From Bacteroidales bacterium UBA1035 (lineage in GTDB: Bacteria; Bacteroidota; Bacteroidia; Bacteroidales; Dysgonomonadaceae): 19,715 nt of DNA. Below are positions 1 to 7,398 of this stretch, in pieces. The DNA is taken from assembly GCA_002316835.1 (NCBI GenBank), contig DCEG01000057.1:30667-50381 (forward strand). The letters run 5' to 3'. Every line of letters begins with the position of its first letter. Position 1 is the first letter of the stretch. Position numbers and translations under genes: made by a program. Below the pieces are notes generated by a model. That model ran no database searches, was not told the origin of the DNA, and saw only the letters and a program-made list of their open reading frames with translations.

Positions 1-590
1 GGCAATTGTAATATATAACCGTCGTATTTGTCTTTAGTCAGGTCGAAAGGACGTTTTTCAAAGAGCTCGTTTTCGGGATCGTGCTCAACCCGAGTCATTT
101 CTGTAACTTTCCAAACGTTATGCTTCAATTCAATATCTTTCGGAATATACACAACTGTGCTTTGCGAGCTGTTGTAATCTTGCAAAATCGGCACCCCTCT
201 CACAAACTCAGTGTGCATACTATCCGTTGCACATCCCAAAAGAGTCTGCACCACCTCGCCATCCGATTTAAAAATGTAATTTACTGTGTTTGTTTTTGCA
301 GACATATCTTCTACAAATTCGCCTTGCAAACCATAATCGTTGCATTCATCCACCTCCATTGTTATCCCCGGGACAATCTCAACAATAAATTGAGACTCAT
401 CTGGTTTCTCGGGCAGAGAAATGATGTGTTTTTGATAACCTTTCGGATGAGGATATTTTTTTAAAATTTCGGCCATTTCCATCGAATCCAACTGATCTGG
501 ATTTTCAGTTGATGTCGATTTTCCTTGCGAACAGTTTGTGAATAAAATTGAAAGTGTAAGCAAGATAAAAAAGTGAAAAAGTTTTCTCAT
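1..590 (-). CDS. eco: Ecotin-family serine protease inhibitor, predicted lipoprotein (3' end outside window)
   Basis: Translated by hand from the ATG at 590; 196 codons are visible and no stop is reached before the window edge, so the gene is partial. The N-terminus is a lipoprotein signal: a hydrophobic stretch at residues 4-17, then FTNC with Cys20 as the likely lipidated residue and a polar linker. Residues 45-163 align with E. coli ecotin: YPHPKG (46-51), MEVDEC (78-83), TLLGC (116-120), VVYIPKDIELK (146-156) and VWK (159-161). Cys83 and Cys120 are 37 apart, the same spacing as the E. coli disulfide C50-C87. The reactive-site pair equivalent to Met84-Met85 is Leu117-Leu118. E. coli ecotin is a periplasmic dimer that blocks trypsin-fold (S1) proteases. 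Here lipidation would tether it to the envelope. At least 33 residues follow the usual end of the fold, which is unusual. Family call is firm; location and target are inferred. Confidence 0.88.
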   Translation of the reverse strand, partial: MRKLFHFFILLTLSILFTNCSQGKSTSTENPDQLDSMEMAEILKKYPHPKGYQKHIISLPEKPDESQFIVEIVPGITMEVDECNDYGLQGEFVEDMSAKTNTVNYIFKSDGEVVQTLLGCATDSMHTEFVRGVPILQDYNSSQSTVVYIPKDIELKHNVWKVTEMTRVEHDPENELFEKRPFDLTKDKYDGYILQL

Positions 591-669
591 AATAACTGTT
601 TTTAGATTTCGTTATATATTAAACGCTTTCTTATTCAAATAGTTTTATGGTCGTTGTATAAAAAAGTCG

Positions 670-677
670 TACTTTTG
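670..677 (+). promoter_or_regulatory. Bacteroidetes -7 box (TACTTTTG) for the U32 gene
   Basis: TACTTTTG matches TAnnTTTG exactly. It lies 18 bases before the ATG at 696 and downstream of the TTG at 654. A transcript from this box would start near 683, so the TTG at 654 could not be used and ATG 696 is the likely start. The -33 region (643-650) is T-rich but has no clean TTTG. Confidence 0.6.
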
Positions 678-695
678 CACTCCGAAACTTGCAAA

Positions 696-1964
696 ATGAA
701 AAATATTCACGATTTCGAAATAATGTCGCCTGCCGGTTCATATGAATCGCTGATGGCGGCTATTCAAGGTGGTGCCGATTCCATTTATTTTGGAATCGAA
801 GGATTAAATATGCGCGCCAAATCGTCCAATAACTTCACGATTGAAGACCTGCATAACATTGCCCGTATCTGTAGAGAAAACAACATAAAAAGCTACCTCA
901 CCGTCAACACCATCATCTACGACAACGATATGGAGTTGATGCGAAAAGTGGTAAACGCAGCCAAAGAAGCCAATCTCTCGGCAATTATTGCTGCCGATGT
1001 GGCGGTGCTGATGTACGCCCGAAGCATTGGCGTAGAAGTGCATTTATCCACACAACTGAACATTACCAACACAGAATCGCTGAAGTTTTACGCCCAGTTT
1101 GCCGACGTGGTGGTGCTGGCTCGTGAATTGAATCTCGAACAAGTCACATCCATTCACAAAGACATTGTAGAACAACAAATAAAAGGGCCATCGGGTGAGT
1201 TGATTCGCATTGAAATGTTTTGTCACGGCGCTTTGTGTATGGCGGTTTCCGGGAAATGCTACCTGAGTTTGCACGAAAAGGACTTATCGGCAAATCGCGG
1301 AGCTTGCAACCAGATTTGCCGTCGCGGGTATATCGTGAAAGACAAAGACAGTGAGATTGAGCTGGAAATCGACAACGAATACATCATGTCGCCGAAAGAC
1401 CTGAAAACCATTCACTTTATGAATAAAATGATGGATGCCGGAGTTCGGGTTTTCAAAATTGAAGGACGTGCCCGCGGACCGGAATACGTGCGATTGGTTA
1501 CTTCGTGTTACAAAGAAGCCGTTCAGGCGTACTGCGACGGCAGTTTTTCGCAGGAAAAAATTGACGTGTGGAACGAAAAGCTGGCAACGGTATTCAATCG
1601 TGGTTTTTGGGACGGATATTACTTGGGACAACGACTGGGTGAATGGACACATCGATATGGTTCAGGCGCTACTAAACGAAAAGTTTACGTGGGTAAAGCC
1701 ATTAAGCATTTCGGGAATATCGGGGTAACGGAATTTCTGGTAGAAACACAATCGATAAAAACAGGTGATGAACTGTTGATAACCGGTCCTACTACCGGCG
1801 CCATTTTCTTAATGGCAGAAGATATTCGTGTGGACTTAAAACAAGTTTCTGAAGTCGTGAAAGGCGATCATTTCTCAATAAAAACTCCCGAAAAAATCCG
1901 TCCTAACGACCAGCTCTATAAAATGGTAAAGGATGAACGCAGAGGAACAGCGCACGAGCGATAA
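696..1964 (+). CDS. U32 family protein (TrhP/RlhA/UbiU superfamily), probable RNA hydroxylation factor
   Basis: 422 residues from ATG 696; an in-frame TTG at 654 is rejected because a promoter box lies between them. The N-terminal barrel opens with MSPAGSYESLMAAIQGGAD (10-28). The U32 signature is at 173-191: E-M-F-C-H-G-A-L-C, then S-G-K-C-Y-L-S. Cys176, 181, 188, 204 and 208 supply a cluster of candidate Fe-S ligands. The family was first called collagenase-like peptidase. Studied members such as E. coli TrhP (YegQ), RlhA and UbiU/V are Fe-S proteins that use prephenate or related chemistry to hydroxylate tRNA U34, 23S rRNA or ubiquinone precursors. Length is close to TrhP (about 450 residues). 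Which subfamily this is cannot be settled here; tRNA modification is the likeliest in Bacteroidetes. It is tail to tail with the DCC gene, with only 2 bases between stop codons. Confidence 0.87.
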   Translation: MKNIHDFEIMSPAGSYESLMAAIQGGADSIYFGIEGLNMRAKSSNNFTIEDLHNIARICRENNIKSYLTVNTIIYDNDMELMRKVVNAAKEANLSAIIAADVAVLMYARSIGVEVHLSTQLNITNTESLKFYAQFADVVVLARELNLEQVTSIHKDIVEQQIKGPSGELIRIEMFCHGALCMAVSGKCYLSLHEKDLSANRGACNQICRRGYIVKDKDSEIELEIDNEYIMSPKDLKTIHFMNKMMDAGVRVFKIEGRARGPEYVRLVTSCYKEAVQAYCDGSFSQEKIDVWNEKLATVFNRGFWDGYYLGQRLGEWTHRYGSGATKRKVYVGKAIKHFGNIGVTEFLVETQSIKTGDELLITGPTTGAIFLMAEDIRVDLKQVSEVVKGDHFSIKTPEKIRPNDQLYKMVKDERRGTAHER

Positions 1965-1966
1965 GA

Positions 1967-2329
1967 CTATGCTTCGCATTCATTATCCTTGCAATGCAAC
2001 GGAATAATTTGCCGGTTCACAGCCAGTTGCATGTAAAGCAATTGTCCTAATCGGGTGATTTTCAAAAACCAAAAAACGGGAATAAACAACCAAAATAGTG
2101 GAATTCTAAGAAAAAGCCGATAAAGAGAACCGTATCCGTATTTCCATTTTCCTTTGGAAACGGAAGCCAGTTGTTCTTCTGCCAACTTCAAATCCAATCC
2201 ATCAACGTTTTTTGTGTGACTTTCGTTTCTTAACTCTTTACTCGAAATAAGGTTAAACCAGTCCAACTTATGAGCCAAGTCCATAAACCGGGTACAGTTT
2301 CTACACCAATTGTCGTAGTATATAGTCAT
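1967..2329 (-). CDS. DCC (DUF393) thiol-disulfide oxidoreductase family protein
   Basis: 120 residues. The N-terminal motif YYDNWCRNC (4-12) fits the DCC family pattern YDxxCxxC, with a CxxC pair at Cys9/Cys12 in a thioredoxin-like setting. The middle (about 68-100) is hydrophobic and aromatic and may associate with the membrane. Cys113 and Cys118 near the C-terminus form a second possible pair. DCC proteins are thought to be thiol-disulfide oxidoreductases, but substrates are mostly unknown. Its ATG overlaps the TGA of the upstream TrmH gene (ATGA, 2326-2329), so translational coupling is likely. It is the last gene of the long minus-strand run. Function beyond the CxxC prediction is not supported by context. 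Confidence 0.8.
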   Translation of the reverse strand: MTIYYDNWCRNCTRFMDLAHKLDWFNLISSKELRNESHTKNVDGLDLKLAEEQLASVSKGKWKYGYGSLYRLFLRIPLFWLFIPVFWFLKITRLGQLLYMQLAVNRQIIPLHCKDNECEA

Positions 2330-2865
2330 TTTGAAAGTTGTTTAAAAAAATCCCAAATCACAATTCCTGCCGTAACCGAAACGTTAAGCGAGTGCTTTGT
2401 TCCGTATTGCGGAATTTCGATACATCCGTTTGAAGCATCAATTACTTTCTGTTGAACTCCGTGCACTTCGTGACCTAGGATGACGACATATTTTTGATTT
2501 TTATCGAGTTGCATTGTTTCTAACGAAATACTATTCTCGGCTTGTTCGATGGAGAAAATGGTGTAACTTTCGGCTTTCAGTTCGTGAAGGGCAGATAGCG
2601 TATCTTCAAAATACCGCCATTTCACCGAATCTTCCGCACCCAAAGCGGTTTTGTGGATTTCGGCATTGGGCGGTGTGGCAGTAATTCCGCACAAAATAAT
2701 TTCTTGCACACGAAAGGCATCGCTGGTGCGAAAAACCGAACCAATATTGTGCTGGCTGCGCACATTATCGAGCACAACTACCAACGGAATTTTCTCTGCT
2801 TCCTGAAATTCTTCTATGCTGATGCGGTTGAGTTCTTCAACGTGAAGTTTTCTTCTGTTTGTCAT
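2326..2865 (-). CDS. SpoU/TrmH-family RNA 2'-O-methyltransferase
   Basis: 179 residues. All three SPOUT/SpoU motifs are present. Motif 1 is DNVRSQHNIGSVFRTSDAF (33-51), with the catalytic Arg expected at 46. Motif 2 is VVILGHEVHGV (127-137), where the common Asn-Glu of LGNE reads His-Glu. Motif 3 is IPQYGTKHSLNVSVTAG (151-167), part of the deep trefoil knot that binds SAM. The family methylates the ribose of tRNA or rRNA nucleotides. There is no N-terminal L30e-like substrate domain, so it is a short form nearer TrmH/TrmL than RlmB. The RNA target cannot be read from sequence. It starts 10 bases after the stop of a glycosyltransferase gene and overlaps the DCC gene by 4 bases, so it is probably co-transcribed with the glycan genes without sharing their function. 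Confidence 0.9.
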   Translation of the reverse strand: MTNRRKLHVEELNRISIEEFQEAEKIPLVVVLDNVRSQHNIGSVFRTSDAFRVQEIILCGITATPPNAEIHKTALGAEDSVKWRYFEDTLSALHELKAESYTIFSIEQAENSISLETMQLDKNQKYVVILGHEVHGVQQKVIDASNGCIEIPQYGTKHSLNVSVTAGIVIWDFFKQLSK

Positions 2866-2875
2866 TGTTGTTTTT

Positions 2876-3613
2876 TTATTTCTCCGGTTTTATCACAGTC
2901 CGCACCGCGAACCAAATATGATGCAAAAAAGTGGAGATTTGTCCGTAATATTTTGCCATAATCCGGTAACGCTCTTTTAGCGATGCTTTTCGGTTGTTAG
3001 TCGTCATGCCTTCGTTCAGGTAATTGATAAGCGTGAGATGCGTGTTGTGAAAAGATTTTGACTTTTTCATCATCCGGATTGCCCAATCGAAATCGGACGA
3101 AAAACGATATTGCAAATCGTATGGCTCAAAAAGCGAACGTTTCACGATAAATGCCTGGTGGCAAACTAACATTCCTTGCTTAAAACTCGTCCACGAAAGT
3201 GATTGAGGTGCGTTTAGGCGGCGCATGTGTAAGAATTCCCCCTCGTTATCCACAATTGCTGTTTCACCGTATATTATATCCGGCAACTTTGTTTCCGAAA
3301 TGGAATTAAAAATTTTTTCCACAGTATCTGATGCAAAAAAAGTGTCGCCGGCATTCAAGAAACACAAATAATCGCCCGATGCCATTGTCGCGGCTTTGTT
3401 CATCGCGTCGTACAAACCGTTGTCCGGCTCGCTTATCCACTTCAATCTCGGATTTTCGTATTTTTGTATCAACGAAATCGTTCTGTCTTTCGATTTTCCG
3501 TCCACTACTATATGCTCGATATACGAATACAATTGTTTCTGCACACTTTTCAATGTGCGCTCCAACGTTTTTTCAGCGTTGTAGGTGACGGTAATGACAG
3601 ACAACTTTTTCAT
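2876..3613 (-). CDS. Glycosyltransferase family 2, WcaE/WfgS-like
   Basis: 245 residues, a compact GT-A fold enzyme. It starts MKKLSVITVTYNAEKTLERT, the nucleotide-sugar binding strand. EHIVVDGKSKDRT (33-45) carries the conserved Asp-Gly. SEPDNGLYDAMNKA (61-74) and GDYLCFLNAGD (80-90) are typical of the WcaE/WfgS subgroup; the latter holds the DxD-like metal site as NAGD. The family transfers sugars to lipid-linked O-antigen or exopolysaccharide intermediates on the cytoplasmic face. No membrane segment is seen. Its start overlaps the stop of the upstream methyltransferase (ATGA, 3610-3613), which ties it to the surface-glycan block. The sugar donor and acceptor cannot be predicted. Confidence 0.87.
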   Translation of the reverse strand: MKKLSVITVTYNAEKTLERTLKSVQKQLYSYIEHIVVDGKSKDRTISLIQKYENPRLKWISEPDNGLYDAMNKAATMASGDYLCFLNAGDTFFASDTVEKIFNSISETKLPDIIYGETAIVDNEGEFLHMRRLNAPQSLSWTSFKQGMLVCHQAFIVKRSLFEPYDLQYRFSSDFDWAIRMMKKSKSFHNTHLTLINYLNEGMTTNNRKASLKERYRIMAKYYGQISTFLHHIWFAVRTVIKPEK

Positions 3614-4335
3614 TTTCGGGCATATATAGCGATAAACGGGGACAAAAACTTACCTTTTATCGGGAAAAATTTAGATGCGTAGCTAAGCATCTTCACTATC
3701 TTCTTAAAACGTCTGTTTTCCGGTTTTGGTTCCAACCAAAGTATTGGCTTACCTACATAATCAATGGAAACATCATGTAAATCAAACGATTTTATAATAT
3801 TTTTCAAATACGAGATTTCCATAGAGTTCAGGTTGTGAGAATTCAGGTTCTCTTTATCAAGCCATTTTTGTATCTTACCGTTTAATCCCAAAAAGTTAGG
3901 AATGAGAATAAGCAATTGTCCATTTTCAGAAAGTAAATTGACGTGACGTGCAATTACGTCTTTTGTGTTTTGGAAGTGTTCGATAAAGCCTGACGAAAAT
4001 ACAACATCGTATTTTCTTTCTGAGGAAAAATTAAAAAAATCTGTATCAATGCATTGGATTGTGTTTTCCGGAAGATCATTGATATGCTCAAATTTACGAA
4101 CAATATCGGTGTTCATGTAAAAATCCAATACTGTAATGTCTTTAATGCCGTGCTTGTAAAAATACGCCGCGAAAATACCCGGAAAACCGCCAATTTCGAT
4201 AAAACTTTTACCCGAACTTAGCCTGGGCATAAATTTCTTGAAAACCACCTTCCTGGGAACTTTGTCGAACTGATAATTCTTCCAGTAGGCTTTCCAGTGC
4301 GACTGGTCAGTAATATTATTGGTGTTGTTCTCCAT
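3610..4335 (-). CDS. Class I SAM-dependent methyltransferase in glycan block
   Basis: 241 residues. A Rossmann methyltransferase core is visible: motif I FIEIGGFPGIFAAYF (45-59), an acidic end of strand 2 at VLDFYMN (69-75), and motif IV/post-IV VVFSSGFIEHFQNTKDVI (111-128), followed by LLSENGQLLILIPN (134-147). This resembles the Methyltransf_11/23 group. The aromatic N-terminus (HWKAYWKNYQFDKVPRK, 13-29) is probably a cap. Its start lies inside the end of the upstream GT4 gene (20-base overlap) and its end overlaps the downstream GT2 gene by 4 bases, so it very likely acts on the same glycan, for example by O-methylating a sugar. A protein or small-molecule target is less likely but cannot be excluded. 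Confidence 0.82.
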   Translation of the reverse strand: MENNTNNITDQSHWKAYWKNYQFDKVPRKVVFKKFMPRLSSGKSFIEIGGFPGIFAAYFYKHGIKDITVLDFYMNTDIVRKFEHINDLPENTIQCIDTDFFNFSSERKYDVVFSSGFIEHFQNTKDVIARHVNLLSENGQLLILIPNFLGLNGKIQKWLDKENLNSHNLNSMEISYLKNIIKSFDLHDVSIDYVGKPILWLEPKPENRRFKKIVKMLSYASKFFPIKGKFLSPFIAIYARK

Positions 4336-5548
4336 AGACCTTTAAATAACGACCGGCAACTTCTTCCTGTGAGTATTCTGTCAACACCTTTTCCCGGGCA
4401 TTTATTGCAAAATTCTCATGGTCAGCCTCAAAAAGAGTCCACAAGAGCCCGTTGGCCAAGTCTTTAGCATTTTTATATTCTGCAACGTAGCCGTTTTCCT
4501 TGTGGGTGATCATTTCCGGAATTCCTCCGATATTAAAGCCAACACAAGGTGTTCCGCAAGCCATAGATTCCATTATTGTATTTGGAAGGTTTTCTTGTAA
4601 CGAAGGTGTCACAAAGACGTCAGCAGCGTTGTACAGATCGGGCATTTTGTCGGGGTCAATATATCCGATATTCACAGATAGACCAGGTAATTGTTGTGCA
4701 ATTTCATCGCCTTTTGCCCCGGCAATTAAAAACATTATATTCTTGTCTTCAATTGTTTTAGCCGCTTCAATTAAATAGTCCATTCCTTTCCGCTTGTCGG
4801 AAGCCTTTGCAGCAGCGAACAGAATTATTTTTTTATCGGTTGGCAAGTTAAATATTTGTTTCGATTCAGCTCTATCTTTTGGAAAATATTGCCGTGTATC
4901 GATGGGGTTGGGGATGGATACTATTTTGTGGCCTTTGGTTAGGGGGCTTTTCTCAGCCAGATTTCTCAGCCAGTTGCTGCAAGCAACAAAACGTATCATT
5001 CCATGAGTAAAAACCGATTGTTTACTCTTAAATATTCTGTAGGACAGATCGTTCTTCGATGCTGTTTTCAGGTAAGGGCAATTTCCACAGGATTGATGGA
5101 AGTGTGTGCATGTTCCGGCGTGGTGGCAAATTCCGGTAAACGCCCACATATCGTGCATTGTCCATACCACTTTTTTGCCGGAGGCAAGAATTTTCCCGAT
5201 CTCGCCGATAGACAACATCCCCTGATTTATCCAATGTAAGTGAATAACGTGGGCTTGTTTGAATTCAGGTGTATCAGTTATGGAAATACCTGTATTAGCA
5301 ATAGAGATATCGAATAAGTTTTCTCTCGAAAATCGGTTTTTTAGAAATATGTGACCACGTTCTTTATAGAAATTCCACTTATTTTGGATTTTAGAACCCA
5401 CCTGTATAATATTTTTATTGTCGGAACGTTTATCACGTACCATCATTTTAGCCTCAACACCATGGGCGTTGAGTGCATTCATCAGCCGATAAGCAGCAAT
5501 TGCTGCTCCACCGTGAATATCAGATGTGCTAATGATGAGAACCTGCAT
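4316..5548 (-). CDS. Glycosyltransferase family 4, WcaC-like
   Basis: 410 residues, a two-domain GT-B enzyme. The N-terminal half has STSDIHGGAAIAAYRL (7-22), the glycine-rich acceptor-side loop. The C-terminal half has the retaining EX7E signature, Glu319 to Glu327 in SLQENLPNTIMESMACGTP (316-334), followed by GFNIGGIPEMI. MHDMWAFTG (131-139) leads into a cysteine cluster, Cys141, 147, 154 and 157, which is characteristic of the colanic-acid WcaC-like subgroup. The enzyme probably transfers a hexose from an NDP-sugar to a lipid-linked glycan in the cytoplasm. It starts 3 bases after the stop of the upstream transferase and overlaps the methyltransferase by 20 bases. Donor and linkage are unknown. 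Confidence 0.88.
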   Translation of the reverse strand: MQVLIISTSDIHGGAAIAAYRLMNALNAHGVEAKMMVRDKRSDNKNIIQVGSKIQNKWNFYKERGHIFLKNRFSRENLFDISIANTGISITDTPEFKQAHVIHLHWINQGMLSIGEIGKILASGKKVVWTMHDMWAFTGICHHAGTCTHFHQSCGNCPYLKTASKNDLSYRIFKSKQSVFTHGMIRFVACSNWLRNLAEKSPLTKGHKIVSIPNPIDTRQYFPKDRAESKQIFNLPTDKKIILFAAAKASDKRKGMDYLIEAAKTIEDKNIMFLIAGAKGDEIAQQLPGLSVNIGYIDPDKMPDLYNAADVFVTPSLQENLPNTIMESMACGTPCVGFNIGGIPEMITHKENGYVAEYKNAKDLANGLLWTLFEADHENFAINAREKVLTEYSQEEVAGRYLKVYGEQHQ

Positions 5549-5551
5549 ACC

Positions 5552-6448
5552 TTATTTGGTTCTGAGGAATCTGTTTATTCTCCTTTTAATTTTTGCCCAA
5601 CGCGAATAAGTTTTCCCGTAATATTGTTCAAAAGCTTTTCGTGCAATTCTGTTTTCCTTTATTTCACCCTGGTCAATATTTAGTTTTTTGCGATACAGGT
5701 TGGTACTCCAAACATCATCTTTTCCGCTGTGAATACCGCTACCATCAAGTCCGATATTTTGAACCATAGACTTTCCCGCATTCAGTGAAAGCATATTGTT
5801 AAGGAACAGAGATGCGTACCAGCGGATAGCCCACGAGTTGTTAACACCATTAATCTGTCGTTTTAACATACGGACAAATGGATATTTTCCGTTGAAATCA
5901 AACGATTTGGTTAATTTTCTCTTTTTAATTTCATCAAGCAGTTCTTTTCCGTCCGGATTAAATTGCTTCCAGGCACGTTCCCAAGTTGCCCATCCCCAGC
6001 TTCCGACCCATTTAATCAGAAAAGCATCCGGAAGATTGGCTATCGGGAAGCAATATCCGTGAATATGACCAATACTCTCTTCATCCTGAAACTTTTCTAA
6101 AGCTTCGTTCATAAAAGTCAGAAAATAACGGGAAGTGACTAAATCATCTTCCAGAACAATCACCTTTCCGTATTCTTCAACAACTTGTGTTACGCCCTCT
6201 ATAATATTTTTAGCCAACCCAAGATTGTGAGTGTTTTCGATAATATGAATTTGCTTGAACCCATCAACGGAATTAATTATTTCGCGCACTTCCAGCACAT
6301 CTTTCTTATCGGAATTATTTTTGTACCCATCGGAAAAAATAAACAGTTCACTTTCGTTGCACAACTCATTATTAAGCAAGGCTTCCAGCGTTTGTCGCGT
6401 GTGAGCCGGACGATTATAAGTGAAAAGTAGGATGGGGGCGGGCTGCAT
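5552..6448 (-). CDS. GT2/GT-A sugar transferase
   Basis: 298 residues. PILLFTYNRPAHTRQTLEAL (5-24) is the opening strand and helix of a GT-A fold. SELFIFSDGYKNN (33-45) and NTHNLGLAKNIIEG (72-85) follow, then VIVLEDDLVTSRYFL (96-110), where EDD (100-102) is the likely metal-binding motif. WVGSWGWATWERAW (147-160) is a tryptophan-rich acceptor region seen in LPS-type sugar transferases of this group. The C-terminus is very basic (KIKRRINRFLR), suggesting contact with the inner face of the membrane. It is separated by 2 bases from the upstream MBL gene and by 3 bases from the downstream GT4 gene, so it is the first glycan gene of the operon. Substrate is not predictable. Confidence 0.84.
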   Translation of the reverse strand: MQPAPILLFTYNRPAHTRQTLEALLNNELCNESELFIFSDGYKNNSDKKDVLEVREIINSVDGFKQIHIIENTHNLGLAKNIIEGVTQVVEEYGKVIVLEDDLVTSRYFLTFMNEALEKFQDEESIGHIHGYCFPIANLPDAFLIKWVGSWGWATWERAWKQFNPDGKELLDEIKKRKLTKSFDFNGKYPFVRMLKRQINGVNNSWAIRWYASLFLNNMLSLNAGKSMVQNIGLDGSGIHSGKDDVWSTNLYRKKLNIDQGEIKENRIARKAFEQYYGKTYSRWAKIKRRINRFLRTK

Positions 6449-6450
6449 TG

Positions 6451-7278
6451 TTAAAAATCAATTTTTGAAGATAAAACATTTCGACGGAAAACGTCTAAGT
6501 TTACTGTTACACCTACCTCAATACCTTTTCGGATTAACTCATTTTTAACGGTTTCGTATGCCAAATCGGGATGATTATTATCGCCGCTCAGGTGGCAGAG
6601 CCATATATTTCGGAGATTGGATGAATAGTTGTTTGCCAGAAACTCAGCTGTTTCCCGATTGCTTAAATGTCCCGAACCATTACTGATACGCTGTTTCAGA
6701 AAATAAGGATAACGTCCGTTATTAAGCATTTCTTCGTCGTAATTACTTTCTATGACCAAATGATGGGCTTTACAGATGTAATATGCTACCTCATCGGAAA
6801 TATTTCCGACATCGGTTGCCAATGTGAGTTTGTGACTCCCGAACTCGAAAAAATATCCGGCATTATCGCTGCTGTCGTGCGGTACATCAAAAGCTGTAAT
6901 TCTGAAATCCTCAATCTGGAATGACTCTCCTTTTTCAATAACTCGTTTGGTTGTACCGTTAATTGTGTTTTTAACAAGTGGACAATTACGGATGCCCTTG
7001 TGCACTTTTTCGGTTGCATAAACCGGGATATTGAGTTTTTCAGCCAAATAAGCAGCCGATTTTATATGATCGTAATGGTCGTGAGTGATAAGAATAGCAT
7101 AAATGGTAGAAAAATCGATACCGTGTTCTGCCAAACGTTTTTTTATAACACGCGGCCCCAATCCGGTATCGATTAGCATCCCGTAATGACTATTGCCTAA
7201 ATAGTAACAATTGCCACAACTGCCACTGCTGAGGCTGAAAAACGAAAATCTATCGGATGAAAACAGGTTGTATTGCAT
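6451..7278 (-). CDS. MBL-fold metallo-hydrolase, WalJ/YycJ type
   Basis: 275 residues from ATG 7278; a TTG at 7290 lies inside the promoter box and is rejected. The metal-site motif is THDHYDH (65-71: His66, His68, Asp70, His71), with His134 (DVPHDSSDN), Asp156 (LATDVGN) and His229 (WLCHLSGDNN). The opening FFSLSSGSCGNCYYLG (13-28) and the closing histidine segment are typical of the WalJ/YycJ branch of metallo-beta-lactamase-like hydrolases. In Firmicutes YycJ is linked to the WalRK cell-wall regulon and to DNA repair as a nuclease. Bacteroidetes members are common but little studied. It heads the seven-gene minus-strand run, 2 bases before the first glycosyltransferase. No WalRK genes are nearby, so the symbol is withheld. 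Confidence 0.87.
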   Translation of the reverse strand: MQYNLFSSDRFSFFSLSSGSCGNCYYLGNSHYGMLIDTGLGPRVIKKRLAEHGIDFSTIYAILITHDHYDHIKSAAYLAEKLNIPVYATEKVHKGIRNCPLVKNTINGTTKRVIEKGESFQIEDFRITAFDVPHDSSDNAGYFFEFGSHKLTLATDVGNISDEVAYYICKAHHLVIESNYDEEMLNNGRYPYFLKQRISNGSGHLSNRETAEFLANNYSSNLRNIWLCHLSGDNNHPDLAYETVKNELIRKGIEVGVTVNLDVFRRNVLSSKIDF

Positions 7279-7287
7279 ATTCAGATG

Positions 7288-7295
7288 CAAAGATA
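7288..7295 (-). promoter_or_regulatory. -7 box (TATCTTTG) upstream of the MBL/glycan operon
   Basis: On the minus strand TATCTTTG matches TAnnTTTG exactly. Only 9 bases separate its last G from the ATG at 7278, so the transcript would have a leader of about 4-5 bases. No convincing -33 TTTG is seen 19-21 bases upstream. It could drive the seven genes down to 1967. Confidence 0.5.
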
Positions 7296-7312
7296 CAGAG
7301 AATTTGCGACTT

Positions 7313-7340
7313 ACCCCTAATCCTCTAAAGGGGACTTTTG
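7313..7340 (+). repeat. Short intergenic palindrome, CCCCT...AGGGG
   Basis: CCCCT (7314-7318) and AGGGG (7329-7333) form a small stem with a 10-base loop in the 120-base spacer between the PtpA-like gene and the MBL gene. The core AAAGGGGAC (7327-7335) recurs exactly at 9801-9809 in the larger repeat element, so this looks like a remnant of the same dispersed family. It could also weaken read-through from the peptidase gene. Confidence 0.45.
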
Positions 7341-7398
7341 CATACGAAGTTAAATTTTGCCGTAATTGTCTTGGATCTTTATTCTTGGTACTTTAAGT

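Noticed and set aside
81..464. 127-codon open frame on the plus strand
   Set aside because: It is antisense to the ecotin gene, has no recognisable family, and its composition (many Cys, His, Phe) is typical of a shadow frame.
654..695. Upstream TTG start adding 14 residues to the U32 protein
   Set aside because: A perfect -7 box at 670-677 lies inside this extension, so the transcript probably begins after it. The ATG at 696 also precedes the conserved MSPAGS segment by the usual short distance.
5003..5239. Open frames opposite the Cys cluster of the GT4 gene (5003-5239 plus, 5028-5234 minus)
   Set aside because: Both are off-frame readings of the GT4 coding sequence; the GT4 frame carries the conserved motifs.
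7279..7290. TTG start at 7290 for the MBL hydrolase
   Set aside because: It falls within the TATCTTTG box (7288-7295), and an ATG is available 12 bases downstream.
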